Shown here piece by piece: positions 37,301-44,938 of a stretch of 64,000 nucleotides of DNA (position 1 is the stretch's first letter; every line of letters starts with the position of its first letter). The position numbers and the translations under genes are program-made. A model generated the notes under the pieces. The model was not told where the DNA came from, ran no database searches, and saw only the letters and a list, made by a program, of their open reading frames with translations. The DNA comes from G963675935 sp963675935 (lineage in GTDB: Bacteria > Planctomycetota > Planctomycetia > Pirellulales > Thermoguttaceae): contig CAXXPV010000005.1 of NCBI GenBank assembly GCA_963675935.2, positions 160,297-224,296 of the forward strand. Direction: 5' to 3'.

Positions 37301-37701
37301 ACTGCGGCATTGAAATTCCTCTGGTCGCCGTGATGGCTCGCCGTGAGGACATCTACCGGCCATTGCGCTACGAAGACAAACTGCCGATCGAGTTCAGCTT
37401 CCATCCCGACCGTCGCCGCGAGGTTTATGACAAGTACAAGCCCGACGCCGTTTTGGCCGGTGTGCGTCACGACTTGCCGGACGACGCAGTGACGCTCGAC
37501 ACAGTGGGCGTCACCGAAGAGGACATCGGCTTCGGCGTGGAACAGATCGCCGCCAGGCGTTGGACGAACCTGTTGGCAACTGGACTGCGGGAAGAGTGGC
37601 GGCGCAACTTCACGCCCCACGACAAGCGTTTGATGGCAATGGGGCGAGGTGGCGGCGGAGGTTTTGGCATGGGCGGCGGGGGCGGCATGGGCAGATGGTA
37701 A
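34381..37701 (+). CDS. Nitrogenase-like fusion: NifH-NifH-NifD
   Basis: 1106 residues combining three proteins normally made separately. Domain 1 (1-300) is a NifH/BchL-type ATPase: P-loop YGKGGIGKST at 15-24, GCDPKHDST at 44-52, [4Fe-4S] Cys 132 in VGCAGRGI and Cys 167 in GDVVCGGF, TSEEYMPIFAANNI. It has an insertion of about 25 residues around 70-100. Domain 2 (~333-610) repeats all these motifs, with Cys near 425 and 461. A Gly/Asn linker (SNGDGNGNGI) leads to domain 3 (~630-1085), a NifD/E-like subunit with Cys in PIWGCAFQSA (~665), APRSCVHMC (~689, 693) and TACPPAIIGDD (~760), the layout of P-cluster-type ligands. Nothing matches the FeMo-co ligands of NifD. The tail is Gly/Met-rich (GGGGFGMGGGGGMGRW). 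HDST after GCDPK is the BchL/ChlL form. Predicted: ATP-driven electron delivery to the partner subunit's substrate; substrate unknown. Confidence 0.9.
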   Translation: MNANGDKQNLRLAIYGKGGIGKSTIAANLSAAFAAMGKSVLQIGCDPKHDSTRLLLGGRTIETVLEHLENPMNQADMMRFRRNLMSPDKTVAEVVAAGRGLPEGLERQNVLHEGFGGVLCIEAGGPRPGVGCAGRGIITTFELLQKLHVNPADFDVVLYDVLGDVVCGGFGVPMRREHANAILLVTSEEYMPIFAANNILRGVKTYDRQERRLTGLFLNRRDNKSPRSLVDRFADVAELPVVAELPRSAVIQQADHSGQTLAEAFSETDEAAVFRHLAEALLDKSSPRYCAKPVTDEELEFIVLGRQIKAEKPSTASQDPPPTRNRATKGEPRRLAIYGKGGIGKSTIAANISATLASCGMRVLQIGCDPKHDSTRLLLGGRSVKTVLEYLRDVAEADRRLDEVVHEGILGVDCVEVGGPEPGIGCAGRGILSAFTLLEILGLREYDYDVIVYDVLGDVVCGGFAIPLRKGYAQSVVLVTSEEYMPLYAANNILRGINGVAGIAPRVLGIFHNVRDNDADLSATERFAQAVGLPIISRLERSTLVQDAEQLSRPLVRYAPQSEESDVFDRLVEQLFDDSPHYPAMPLDDAQLDQIILGRAAGKLSAGEATPSGKSNGDGNGNGILNEPSSFTQAPVDLHFCNFEQTPQEPYFYRKKPIRQPIWGCAFQSAVRTALRLRDAVVIAHAPRSCVHMCRSGICTGASKDLKRRGKYRIDPLEPNLVSTDMTVPHMIYGGTELLTQTLKDVLLDKPPVVFLTTACPPAIIGDDIVDAIRQAQPISPETRIIPLRTDGNMTGGGANGHLSALFDGLLSVIEAAPDGPVLTRCVNLLGDWTHEQSRTIRGILNDVGVPVNTSFSVNDRNPRVEDLRRLNRAPLTLIGAMNFGMTVVAKHLRERFNTQLGQYPFPRGFQETAIWLRDIGEFFGIQDRVERYLAVHEAEYKAMLSECRKVLAGKRVVIFGGQPVDWIIDVMLDCGIEIPLVAVMARREDIYRPLRYEDKLPIEFSFHPDRRREVYDKYKPDAVLAGVRHDLPDDAVTLDTVGVTEEDIGFGVEQIAARRWTNLLATGLREEWRRNFTPHDKRLMAMGRGGGGGFGMGGGGGMGRW

Positions 37702-37752
37702 GAGAGGTAAGACTTCTACAAATATTCAACACAGAGAGAAAAGGACATATCC

Positions 37753-39054
37753 ATGATCGTTGAACATACTGACGGTTTGGCGGAACCCGACGGATTCTTC
37801 GGCTCTATCCTTGCTGTCGAGGGGATTACCGACGCCTGCACGATCCTCAACGCCCCGACCGGCTGCAAAATGCACATCGGCGAACTGAGCAAGGACCAGT
37901 TTCGCCGAGAAGTTGGCCAGCATGACATGCGTTGGGCCGAAGAGTTCTACTTCGGTCAAGATCGTCTTCCATGCACGTATTTGGACGACTACGACTACGT
38001 GTTTGGCCCGGCCGAAAAACTCGAATACGTCTTTGGCCGCGTGGCCGAAAAGGGTTATTCGTACATCGCCGTGCTGAACTCGCCCGGCGCATCGTTGATC
38101 GGCGACGACCTGCAACGCTACATCGACTGGGCGCAGCTCAAGATACCGACGTTGGTGCTCGACAAGCCGCACTTCACCGAACCGTTCGAGTCGGGCTGGA
38201 TTGAGGCGGCGTGCAACTCCATTGACGCCCTAGCACCACAAGAGATGCCGGTGGTCGAGAAAACGGTCAACCTCGTTGGCCTGTCGATTTGGCACAAGCA
38301 CTGGAAGGGCAGCCGGGCGGAATTGGAACATTTGTTGGTGCTCTGTGGCATCAAGGTCCATAGCGTTCTGCTGGCTGATTGTACAGTAGAACAAATGCGA
38401 CAACTGCGGAGCGCCGCCTGCAACATTGTTGTCCATGACGAATTGGGCGGGCCGTTGGCAAAACATCTGGCCAACCGCTACAACATGCCTTTCGTTCGCA
38501 GCAACGACGGTGCCCCGATCGGTTTCGACGCCACGGAGTCGTGGATTCGTAGCGTGTGCGAGGCCCTCGACGTTGATTCGTCGCCGGCCGTCCAGGAGAT
38601 CGAAGGACATCGCAAAAAGGCCGCCGAAAAGCTTTACCGCTTCACCCTGAAAACGGGAATGCCTCGCGGAGTGAGTTTCGGCGTTGCCTTGGACGCCTCG
38701 ATGGCCCTGCCGCTTACCAAATGGTTGGCCGGCTACCTAGCGATGACGCCTGTCGCCGTCCAGGTCACGAACGAAGATCACCCGATGGCATTGCAACTGA
38801 AGGACTATCTGGAGTCGATCGGCGTTGGGAAGGCGTGGAACGCCGAAATGAAGTCTGCCGCGCCGCCAGATGTCGTCTTCTCAAACGACGCCGTGTTCCT
38901 TCGTATGATAAGCCGAAAACGAAAGACCATCGGAATCAATCTTGCAATGCCATCGAAGGATGTCACGCATTTCATGCCTCGCGCCGTGTTGGGGCTAAAA
39001 GGAACGCTCTGGTTGCTGGAACGGCTGTGCAATGGCCTCTGGCGGAGAACCTAA
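37753..39054 (+). CDS. Nitrogenase-like catalytic subunit (NifK/NifE/BchB-like)
   Basis: 433 residues from MIVEHTDGLAEPDGFFGSIL, after GAGAGAAAAGG. Two P-cluster-type Cys are visible: LNAPTGCKMH (~38) and DRLPCTYLDDYDYVFG (~74). At the third position the usual TxCPxxxIGDD is NSPGASLIGDDLQRYI, with Ser instead of Cys. The C-terminal half follows the three-domain component-1 fold (VNLVGLSIWHKHWKGSRAEL, ACNIVVHDELGGPLAKHLAN, GVALDASMALPLTKWLAGYL, DVVFSNDAVFLRMISRKRKT). No FeMo-cofactor ligands can be seen. It should form a heterotetramer with the NifD-like domain of the fusion, 51 bases upstream, as in protochlorophyllide reductase or CfbD-type enzymes. Confidence 0.88.
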   Translation: MIVEHTDGLAEPDGFFGSILAVEGITDACTILNAPTGCKMHIGELSKDQFRREVGQHDMRWAEEFYFGQDRLPCTYLDDYDYVFGPAEKLEYVFGRVAEKGYSYIAVLNSPGASLIGDDLQRYIDWAQLKIPTLVLDKPHFTEPFESGWIEAACNSIDALAPQEMPVVEKTVNLVGLSIWHKHWKGSRAELEHLLVLCGIKVHSVLLADCTVEQMRQLRSAACNIVVHDELGGPLAKHLANRYNMPFVRSNDGAPIGFDATESWIRSVCEALDVDSSPAVQEIEGHRKKAAEKLYRFTLKTGMPRGVSFGVALDASMALPLTKWLAGYLAMTPVAVQVTNEDHPMALQLKDYLESIGVGKAWNAEMKSAAPPDVVFSNDAVFLRMISRKRKTIGINLAMPSKDVTHFMPRAVLGLKGTLWLLERLCNGLWRRT

Positions 39055-39069
39055 AGGAACACAGCCAAT

Positions 39070-40962
39070 ATGTTCAGACCTCACGCAGGCCAGTCTTTTC
39101 GCGTCAGACGCGAAAAGGATATAAGAGACGCCGCCGCCCCCTGGCGTCGGTTGATAAGGTTTGTTGCGCCACACAAGTGGGCGCTGGCTCTGGGCTTTTC
39201 GCTGATGGTGGCTAGCACCAGCGCCAGTCTCGTGCCGCCTTATCTCACCAAGCCGCTGATCGACAACGTGCTGGTGCCGGCCTCGAAGAATCTGCCGGGC
39301 GTCCCATTTTCGCAGGTATGGTGGTTCCTCGCCGGCTTCGTCGGGGCCTCGGTCTTGAGTTGGCTCTTGGCATGGGGGCGAACCATCGTGATGGCCTGGA
39401 TCAGCGAACGAATCGCCGCCGACTTGCGCGACAGAACCTACGAACACCTGCAAACTCTGTCGCTGGAATACTTCGGCGGCAAGCGAACCGGCGATCTGAT
39501 GTCCCGGATCAGCACCGACACCGATCGCATCTGTCAATTTCTGTCAGTCGCGGTACTCGACTTTGCCAACGATGTGCTGGCGATCGCATTGACGGCGACG
39601 ATCCTTTTGTCGCTCGATCCGCTGTTGGCCCTGGCAACGCTCCTGCCAGTTCCGTTGATCGCTTTTCTGGTCCATCGCGTGCGGCGGCGGCTGCATCGCG
39701 GCTTCGGGCTGGCTTCGCGGATGTGGGGCCGAATGACTAGCGTGCTGGCCGACGCCATCTCCGGCGTCCGCGTCGTCAAAGCCTTCGCCCAGGAGCGGCG
39801 TGAGGTGGAACGGTTCCGCCAGTCCAACCGCCGTGTATTCGGGGCCAACTGTCGGGTCAATGCGTTGTGGTCGTTTTTTGAGCCGATGGTGAGTCTCTTC
39901 AGCGCTTTGGGATTGGCCGTCATTTGGGGTTACGGTGCATGGCGCGTCGTTCACCACGACCTGACGATCGGGGCATTAAGCCTCTTCGTGGTGTACCTCA
40001 CTCCATTCTACAGACGGATGGACGGCATCAGCCGCATCTTCGTGGCCGTGCAAAGGGCCGGGGCCAGCGCCCAGCGGATTTTCGCCATCCTCGATTGCAC
40101 GCCGAGCGTTGCGGAACCCACTCAGCCCATTCATCCCAAGCGGCTGGACGGCCGGATCGAGTTTCGCGGCGTCGAGTTCCGCTACGGCACGCGGCCGGTC
40201 TTGCACGACATGAATTTGATGGTTGAGCCGGGAGAAATGATCGGCTTGGTTGGTCCCAGCGGTGCGGGCAAGACTACAGCCGTAAATCTCGTGTGCCGTT
40301 TCTATGACGTTTCTCGCGGCGCAATCCTGGTCGATGGCGAGGACATTCGCTCGTACCCGCTGGAAGAGTATCGACGCAACATCGGCATTGTGCTGCAAGA
40401 GCCGTTTCTGTTCTACGGCACGATTGCTGAGAACATCGCTTACGGCCGTCCCGAGGCGTCCGAGGAAGAAATCATTTCGGCAGCGAAGGCCGCCAACGCC
40501 CATGATTTTATCATGCGGTTACCCGATGGTTACAGTTCCACAGTCGGCGAACGCGGTCAATCGCTCTCCGGCGGCGAACGGCAACGGATCAGCATTGCCC
40601 GCGCGCTTTTGATTGACCCGCGACTTTTGATCCTGGACGAAGCTACGTCCTCGGTGGACACGGATACTGAGCGCGAGATTCAGTCGGCTTTGGAGAATCT
40701 AACCCGTGGCAGAACCACCATCGTCATCGCCCACCGTCTGAGCACGCTCCGTCGCGCCGATCGGCTAGTTATGATTGAACGCGGTCATGTCACTGAGGTT
40801 GGGCCACACCATCACTTGTTGAAGCAAGGAGGTACGTATGCCCGTCTGTATCGATCGCAATTCGAGATGGCCGGAGGAAATGGCGACCATACGGAAGAGC
40901 TGGATGTTCAAAGCGACAGATTCAACAAGTTCAGGCAGGAATGGAAAGAGGAATTGGCATGA
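39070..40962 (+). CDS. ABCB-type exporter (permease-ATPase half transporter)
   Basis: 630 residues. The N-terminal six-helix domain (about 30-330) contains LSLEYFGGKRTGDLMSRIST and MTSVLADAISGVRVVKAFAQ. The ATPase domain has Walker A VGPSGAGKTTAVNL, Q-loop IGIVLQEPFLFYGTIAENIA, signature GQSLSGGERQRISIARAL, Walker B LLILDEATSSVDTDTE and switch VIAHRLSTL. It works as a homodimer exporting lipid-like or amphipathic compounds. Fifteen bases after the NifK-like gene with AAAGGA, so it belongs to the operon and could export the product of the reductase, or protect against it. The C-terminal tail (DVQSDRFNKFRQEWKEELA) is unusual for the family. Confidence 0.9.
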   Translation: MFRPHAGQSFRVRREKDIRDAAAPWRRLIRFVAPHKWALALGFSLMVASTSASLVPPYLTKPLIDNVLVPASKNLPGVPFSQVWWFLAGFVGASVLSWLLAWGRTIVMAWISERIAADLRDRTYEHLQTLSLEYFGGKRTGDLMSRISTDTDRICQFLSVAVLDFANDVLAIALTATILLSLDPLLALATLLPVPLIAFLVHRVRRRLHRGFGLASRMWGRMTSVLADAISGVRVVKAFAQERREVERFRQSNRRVFGANCRVNALWSFFEPMVSLFSALGLAVIWGYGAWRVVHHDLTIGALSLFVVYLTPFYRRMDGISRIFVAVQRAGASAQRIFAILDCTPSVAEPTQPIHPKRLDGRIEFRGVEFRYGTRPVLHDMNLMVEPGEMIGLVGPSGAGKTTAVNLVCRFYDVSRGAILVDGEDIRSYPLEEYRRNIGIVLQEPFLFYGTIAENIAYGRPEASEEEIISAAKAANAHDFIMRLPDGYSSTVGERGQSLSGGERQRISIARALLIDPRLLILDEATSSVDTDTEREIQSALENLTRGRTTIVIAHRLSTLRRADRLVMIERGHVTEVGPHHHLLKQGGTYARLYRSQFEMAGGNGDHTEELDVQSDRFNKFRQEWKEELA

Positions 40963-41090
40963 TTGAGCCATTGACCGTACTTTGCCAAGTTCATTTGCGC
41001 CAAACAATTTTCGCAACTGAACGTCGTCAACGTCGCTTCAACCGAGCCGCCAGTTACTCGAAGAATGGGCTAAAGGTATTGTCTGGCTAG
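40959..41090 (+). CDS. Small open frame coupled to the exporter; possible truncated next operon gene
   Basis: ATGA overlap with the exporter stop opens a 43-codon frame (MIEPLTVLCQVHLRQTIFAT and a basic tail). Every other junction of this kind in the operon starts a real gene. A transposase scrap begins eight bases after its stop, so this may be the beginning of a further gene cut off by rearrangement. No family recognised. Confidence 0.3.
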   Translation: MIEPLTVLCQVHLRQTIFATERRQRRFNRAASYSKNGLKVLSG

Positions 41091-41097
41091 AACAACC

Positions 41098-41225
41098 ATG
41101 AAAGTTGCACCGCAGATTTCACTCACGGAATCGGAACGCTTGACGTTGGAAAGTTGGTTGCGATTGGATGCAGCGAATCGCTTGACGCTACGCGCGCAGA
41201 TCATCCTATTGGCATCCATTTCTTC
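41098..41225 (+). pseudogene. IS630-family transposase N-terminal scrap
   Basis: MKVAPQISLTESERLTLESW and AANRLTLRAQIILLAS match the first helix-turn-helix of IS630 transposases. The frame breaks off within 45 codons. Confidence 0.55.
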
Positions 41226-41236
41226 TCCTGAAGGCG

Positions 41237-41512
41237 ATGTTGGAGTTCTGCCCCGACGAAAGCCGTTGGGGCGAGGGAAAACTCGGTGCTCTCGTAAAAG
41301 AGATGCGCGACGCCGGCCAAGAGCCGCAACGAGAAATCAAGCGGCGTCACAAAACCACCCTGGAGCAGTACGCCCAGCTTGAGGAGAAGTTCAAGCGAGA
41401 GCAAACTCGTGCGAAGCAACTCCTCAAAGAGAATAACGAACTCAAGGCTGAACTCGAAAAGGCTGAGCGACGGATTAAGAGGGTGGAGCGAACCAATCCG
41501 GTTGCGGCCTAG
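41237..41512 (+). CDS. Coiled-coil fragment of unknown origin
   Basis: 91 residues: a short head (LEFCPDESRWGEGKLGALVK) and a long charged coiled coil (EEKFKREQTRAKQLLKENNE, LKAELEKAERRIKRVERTNP). No ribosome site of note precedes ATG 41237, and it abuts a transposase scrap. It could be a piece of a larger protein or of a transposase accessory gene. Confidence 0.35.
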   Translation: MLEFCPDESRWGEGKLGALVKEMRDAGQEPQREIKRRHKTTLEQYAQLEEKFKREQTRAKQLLKENNELKAELEKAERRIKRVERTNPVAA

Positions 41513-41624
41513 GCAGACATCTTTTCCGACATCGCAGTCTGTTCGTCATTGCGATGCCAAGCGATAGCCCACGCCGGGTTCGGTGAGAAGATATTGTGGA
41601 CAGGCACGGTTGTCGCACCTATTG

Positions 41625-42320
41625 CTACATGTGCGCGGTGAATCGAGACAGATCGAAGATTCCCAATGTGTTCTCAATCACTGCCACACGTGTGACAACA
41701 TTTGTGAAACCGTGGTTGCCAAATAGTTCGTGTTCCCGCCGCTCGAAATTATCGCCCATCGCCCCATATTCCTCGCCACTGACGATTTCCCGAAACGCTG
41801 GAAAGAGCACGGTGTCCTCGCGGGCCGCATGTGGGCCGTACATGCGCACAAAGAGTCGCATCGGCTCGGCCAAGCTGTGTTTTTCTTCGCGCGATTTGAA
41901 TGCCTTTGCAGCGGATAACCGCAGCACGGTGTTGGTAAGCTGTCGGCCGACTTGATGCTGTTGGAGAAGAACACTCGCCAAATCCACCAGCTTGTCTGCC
42001 CTCTTGAATCGTGGAAAGAGAAAGTCCTCTTCCAGCTTCTCGTGGTAGTCCTCGATGAACGAACGAATGATACCGGCGGCATCGGCAATGGGTTTGGGCG
42101 GCAAGTCCTCGTTGGCATCAAGCCTGCGGATCGCCTCGTCATAGATGAGCAAGATGCGTTTCAGAACGCCGTGCTCGCGCATGAGGTCTTCGGCCGGGGA
42201 GACATCCACTTGGTCGGCGTCCTTCCGTTCCGCCGCGAACGTGCTGTACAGGTCGCTCGTGAGTCCAGTCACGCCGAGAGCCATCCCAGCACATAGAAAC
42301 TGTCTGCGTGGATTATTCAT
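41625..42320 (-). CDS. Hemerythrin-domain protein with export signal
   Basis: 231 residues. The N-terminus MNNPRRQFLCAGMALGVTGL carries a twin-Arg and hydrophobic stretch, suggesting Tat export. The HHE/hemerythrin domain provides di-iron ligands in MREHGVLKRILL, EDYHEKLEEDFLFPRF, LQQHQVGRQL and YGPHAAREDTVLFPAF. Such proteins bind oxygen or nitric oxide, or repair iron centres after nitrosative damage. AGGAG precedes the start. It lies 29 bases after the nitric oxide reductase gene on the same strand, so a role in NO handling in the periplasm is likely. Confidence 0.82.
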   Translation of the reverse strand: MNNPRRQFLCAGMALGVTGLTSDLYSTFAAERKDADQVDVSPAEDLMREHGVLKRILLIYDEAIRRLDANEDLPPKPIADAAGIIRSFIEDYHEKLEEDFLFPRFKRADKLVDLASVLLQQHQVGRQLTNTVLRLSAAKAFKSREEKHSLAEPMRLFVRMYGPHAAREDTVLFPAFREIVSGEEYGAMGDNFERREHELFGNHGFTNVVTRVAVIENTLGIFDLSRFTAHM

Positions 42321-42349
42321 GGTTTCTCCTATCGTTTTACTTGCAAGGA

Positions 42350-44617
42350 TTACTTTGGCTCACCCACCTTGCGCAGTCGTGGGTAGGTGCTCAATAGAAA
42401 ATAGAGCAGTGGGAATGCGCCGAGCACGATAATGATTGTGTCGGGCACGATTCGCCAGAGGCCGAGCGCCTGCACCAATTCCATTTCGTAGAAGGCCGCA
42501 CTCCGGGCATACCAGAACCCTTGGTCATAGCAGGTCCACACCTGCAACATGCCGATGGGCAGCAACCCGGTGAGGAACATGAGGAACAGGCCCACGTTGA
42601 GGCCCCAGAAGCTGACCATCAGGATGCGATCATTCCAATACCGATTCTCCACCAGCCCTCGCCATGAAAACAGAATCAGCGCGATGGCCAACATTCCGTA
42701 GACGCCGAACAGCGCCGTGTGGGCGTGGTTGGCGGTCAGGTACGTGGCGTGTTCGTAGTAGTTGATGATTGGCAGATTGATAAGAAAGCCGAACATGCCC
42801 GCGCCAACGAAGTTCCAAACGCTGCTCGCCGTCAGAAAATAGAGCGGCCAGCGATATGGGAACACCTTTCCCTCGGCCTTGATCGAGCGGTACTCCATCC
42901 ATGCACGGACCACCAACAGAATCATCGGAATCGGCTCCAAGGAACTGAACACGCCGCCGATGGCCAGCCAAAAACTCGGCCCGCCGTACCAGAAATAGTG
43001 GTGGGCCGTTCCTGGGATGCCGCTGATGAAAACGAGAATTGCCGTCAGATAGGCCACGCGGATCGCGGATTTGGCAGACACCAAACCCAACGTGACAAGG
43101 AAAAGCGATATCACCGCAACCCCGAAAAACTCGAAGATGCTTTCAACCCAAATGTGAACGACGAACCATCGCCAATAATCCGCGACGGTCAGGTGTGTGC
43201 CTCGGCTGTAGAGGAGGCCGAAGCCGAAGAATACGACCACGAAGACCGCACTCAGCACGTAGAAGATTGTCAACGAACGGCGGTCTGTTGTCTCCGCTGT
43301 TTCTCCTGCTTCATGGCGCAGTGCGGGGACCATTGCTCGGTACACGACGACGACCCAGTAGATCAGCCCGCCGAACAGAAGAATCTGCCAGAGACGGCCC
43401 AACTCCAGATATTCCCAGCCCTGATGTCCAAGCCAGAACCAGGCTTGGCCCAGGTAGCCCTTGATCCCCAAAACTTCGCCGAACAGGCTTCCCGCCGTCA
43501 CGGCCACGACCGCAAAGAAGAGGATATTGACCAAAAGTCGTTGCGCCGGCAACTCGCGGCGGGCAACAAGCGGCGCTAGGTAGATTGCCGTGCCGACCCA
43601 GGATACGGCGATCCAGAGAATCGCCAATTGCAGATGCCAAGTCTTAGCCCAACTGTACGGATACATTTCTCCGACGATTTTCACGTAGAAGCTGCTTGGG
43701 TGAACGGTGTAATGGGCCAGCAGTCCGCCGTTGAAAATTTGGACAATAAACAACAGTCCAGCGACGAGGAAGAATTTGGCGCTGGCACGTTGGCTGGGAG
43801 TCACCGGCGATTCCAGCAGCCGGTATGCCGCCTCTACCGCTTTCGATTCGCCATAGAAGAATCCGTAGCGGTGAACCACGTAGACCACGACGCCCAGCAC
43901 GGCGAATAGCGACAGAATCGACCCAAGACTCCAGACCAGGGCTTCCGTCGAAGCGGTGTTGCCAACCGAATGGTCCGCCGGCCAGTTGTTCGTGTAGCTG
44001 TAGTTTTTCCCTGGGCGATTGGTGCCCGCTGCCCAAGCCGTCCAGAAGAAGAAGTCGGCCACGTCCTTCCGTTCTTCGGCGCTTGGCACGGTGTCCTTGA
44101 GGAACCCATAGCGTGAATCGCCTTCGGCAAACTCTCGATCCCAATACTTGCGCATTTGCCCAAGCAAGTATGCCTGAGCCGGGGTGAGTTCTAAGGTCTT
44201 GGACTTCTCATCGTAACGATTGGTGCGAACCTCCTGGATCACCTTGGTGTCCGCTTCATCCAACTCTCGTTGAGGCTTTGGTGGCAATTCCTTGTAGGCA
44301 TCTGCGGCCGGTTGTCCTTGGCTGGCATGATATTGCTTCACCAACGCGCCCACGCAGTGCAGCGTGTGGGCCGAGAAATCCATGCCTCGCAACGACCCAT
44401 GCCCCCAGACGCTGCCGTGGTCCATCAGCCCATAGCGTTGGTATACGTCCTGCCCTCGCATGATCGCCGCGTGGTCGGTCAAGAGAATCCCGCCGGCAAC
44501 GACTTTCTCGGGAATGGGCGGAATTTGCTCCTTGGCAAAGTGTCCGCCGAAGAGCAGAATGCCCATGCTCACGAAAAAAGTGAAGATGGCGGCGTTGCGA
44601 AGCCCTTTGGTTCCCAT
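42350..44617 (-). CDS. norZ: Quinol-dependent nitric oxide reductase (qNor)
   Basis: 755 residues, reducing 2 NO to N2O with quinol electrons in the inner membrane. The N-terminal extension that replaces NorC is present (first helix IFTFFVSMGILLFGGHFAKE, then the soluble part with DHGSVWGHGSLRGMDFSAHT). The NorB-like body follows with His ligands and Glu residues in VHIWVESIFEFFGVA, GTAHHYFWYGGPSFW and ANHAHTALFGVYGMLAIAL. ATG 44617 follows AAGGAGACGAAT, excluding the longer frame. No NorR-type sigma-54 site was seen upstream. Probably co-transcribed with the hemerythrin gene. The enzyme protects the cell from NO or takes part in denitrification. Confidence 0.92.
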   Translation of the reverse strand: MGTKGLRNAAIFTFFVSMGILLFGGHFAKEQIPPIPEKVVAGGILLTDHAAIMRGQDVYQRYGLMDHGSVWGHGSLRGMDFSAHTLHCVGALVKQYHASQGQPAADAYKELPPKPQRELDEADTKVIQEVRTNRYDEKSKTLELTPAQAYLLGQMRKYWDREFAEGDSRYGFLKDTVPSAEERKDVADFFFWTAWAAGTNRPGKNYSYTNNWPADHSVGNTASTEALVWSLGSILSLFAVLGVVVYVVHRYGFFYGESKAVEAAYRLLESPVTPSQRASAKFFLVAGLLFIVQIFNGGLLAHYTVHPSSFYVKIVGEMYPYSWAKTWHLQLAILWIAVSWVGTAIYLAPLVARRELPAQRLLVNILFFAVVAVTAGSLFGEVLGIKGYLGQAWFWLGHQGWEYLELGRLWQILLFGGLIYWVVVVYRAMVPALRHEAGETAETTDRRSLTIFYVLSAVFVVVFFGFGLLYSRGTHLTVADYWRWFVVHIWVESIFEFFGVAVISLFLVTLGLVSAKSAIRVAYLTAILVFISGIPGTAHHYFWYGGPSFWLAIGGVFSSLEPIPMILLVVRAWMEYRSIKAEGKVFPYRWPLYFLTASSVWNFVGAGMFGFLINLPIINYYEHATYLTANHAHTALFGVYGMLAIALILFSWRGLVENRYWNDRILMVSFWGLNVGLFLMFLTGLLPIGMLQVWTCYDQGFWYARSAAFYEMELVQALGLWRIVPDTIIIVLGAFPLLYFLLSTYPRLRKVGEPK

Positions 44618-44742
44618 ATTCGTCTCCTTCCGCGAAAAAGAGGCATGGCCCGGCGAAAAGGACTCGCTGGCCGGTGATCGGAACCCACGGCGGGCGAACG
44701 GTTGCCGCCAAGTATACAATATCTGTAGAAAGGATCAATTAC

Positions 44743-44937
44743 ATGAAAGCTACCGTAGACAAAGAACTTTGCATGGGGTGTGGCATTTGCGCCGAGGTCT
44801 GTCCCGAGGTATTCGAGATGGGCGACGACGACAAGGCCCAGGCCAAGGTAACGCCAGTTCCAACCGAAGCCGAAAGCAGTTGTCGTGATGCGGCGGATCA
44901 GTGCCCTGTATTGGCTATCAAGATCGAGGACACTTAA
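44743..44937 (+). CDS. 4Fe-4S ferredoxin
   Basis: 64 residues, starting MKATVDKELCMGCGICAEVC; the Cys ligands are C10, C13, C16 in CMGCGIC, C20, and the pair in SSCRDAADQCP. A single [4Fe-4S] cluster is likely. Acidic surface (FEMGDDDKAQ) is typical of electron carriers of this size. It is divergent from the nitric oxide reductase, with about 125 bases between. It could supply electrons to the nitrogenase-like ATPases, which have no dedicated reductase nearby; this is inference. An IS701-like element has inserted two bases after its stop. Confidence 0.88.
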   Translation: MKATVDKELCMGCGICAEVCPEVFEMGDDDKAQAKVTPVPTEAESSCRDAADQCPVLAIKIEDT

Positions 44938-44938
44938 C

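Noticed and set aside
34381..39054. True dinitrogen-fixing nitrogenase
   Set aside because: No separate nifH, D and K, no nifB, nifE/N or nifV, no FeMo-co ligands visible, and one cluster Cys replaced by Ser.
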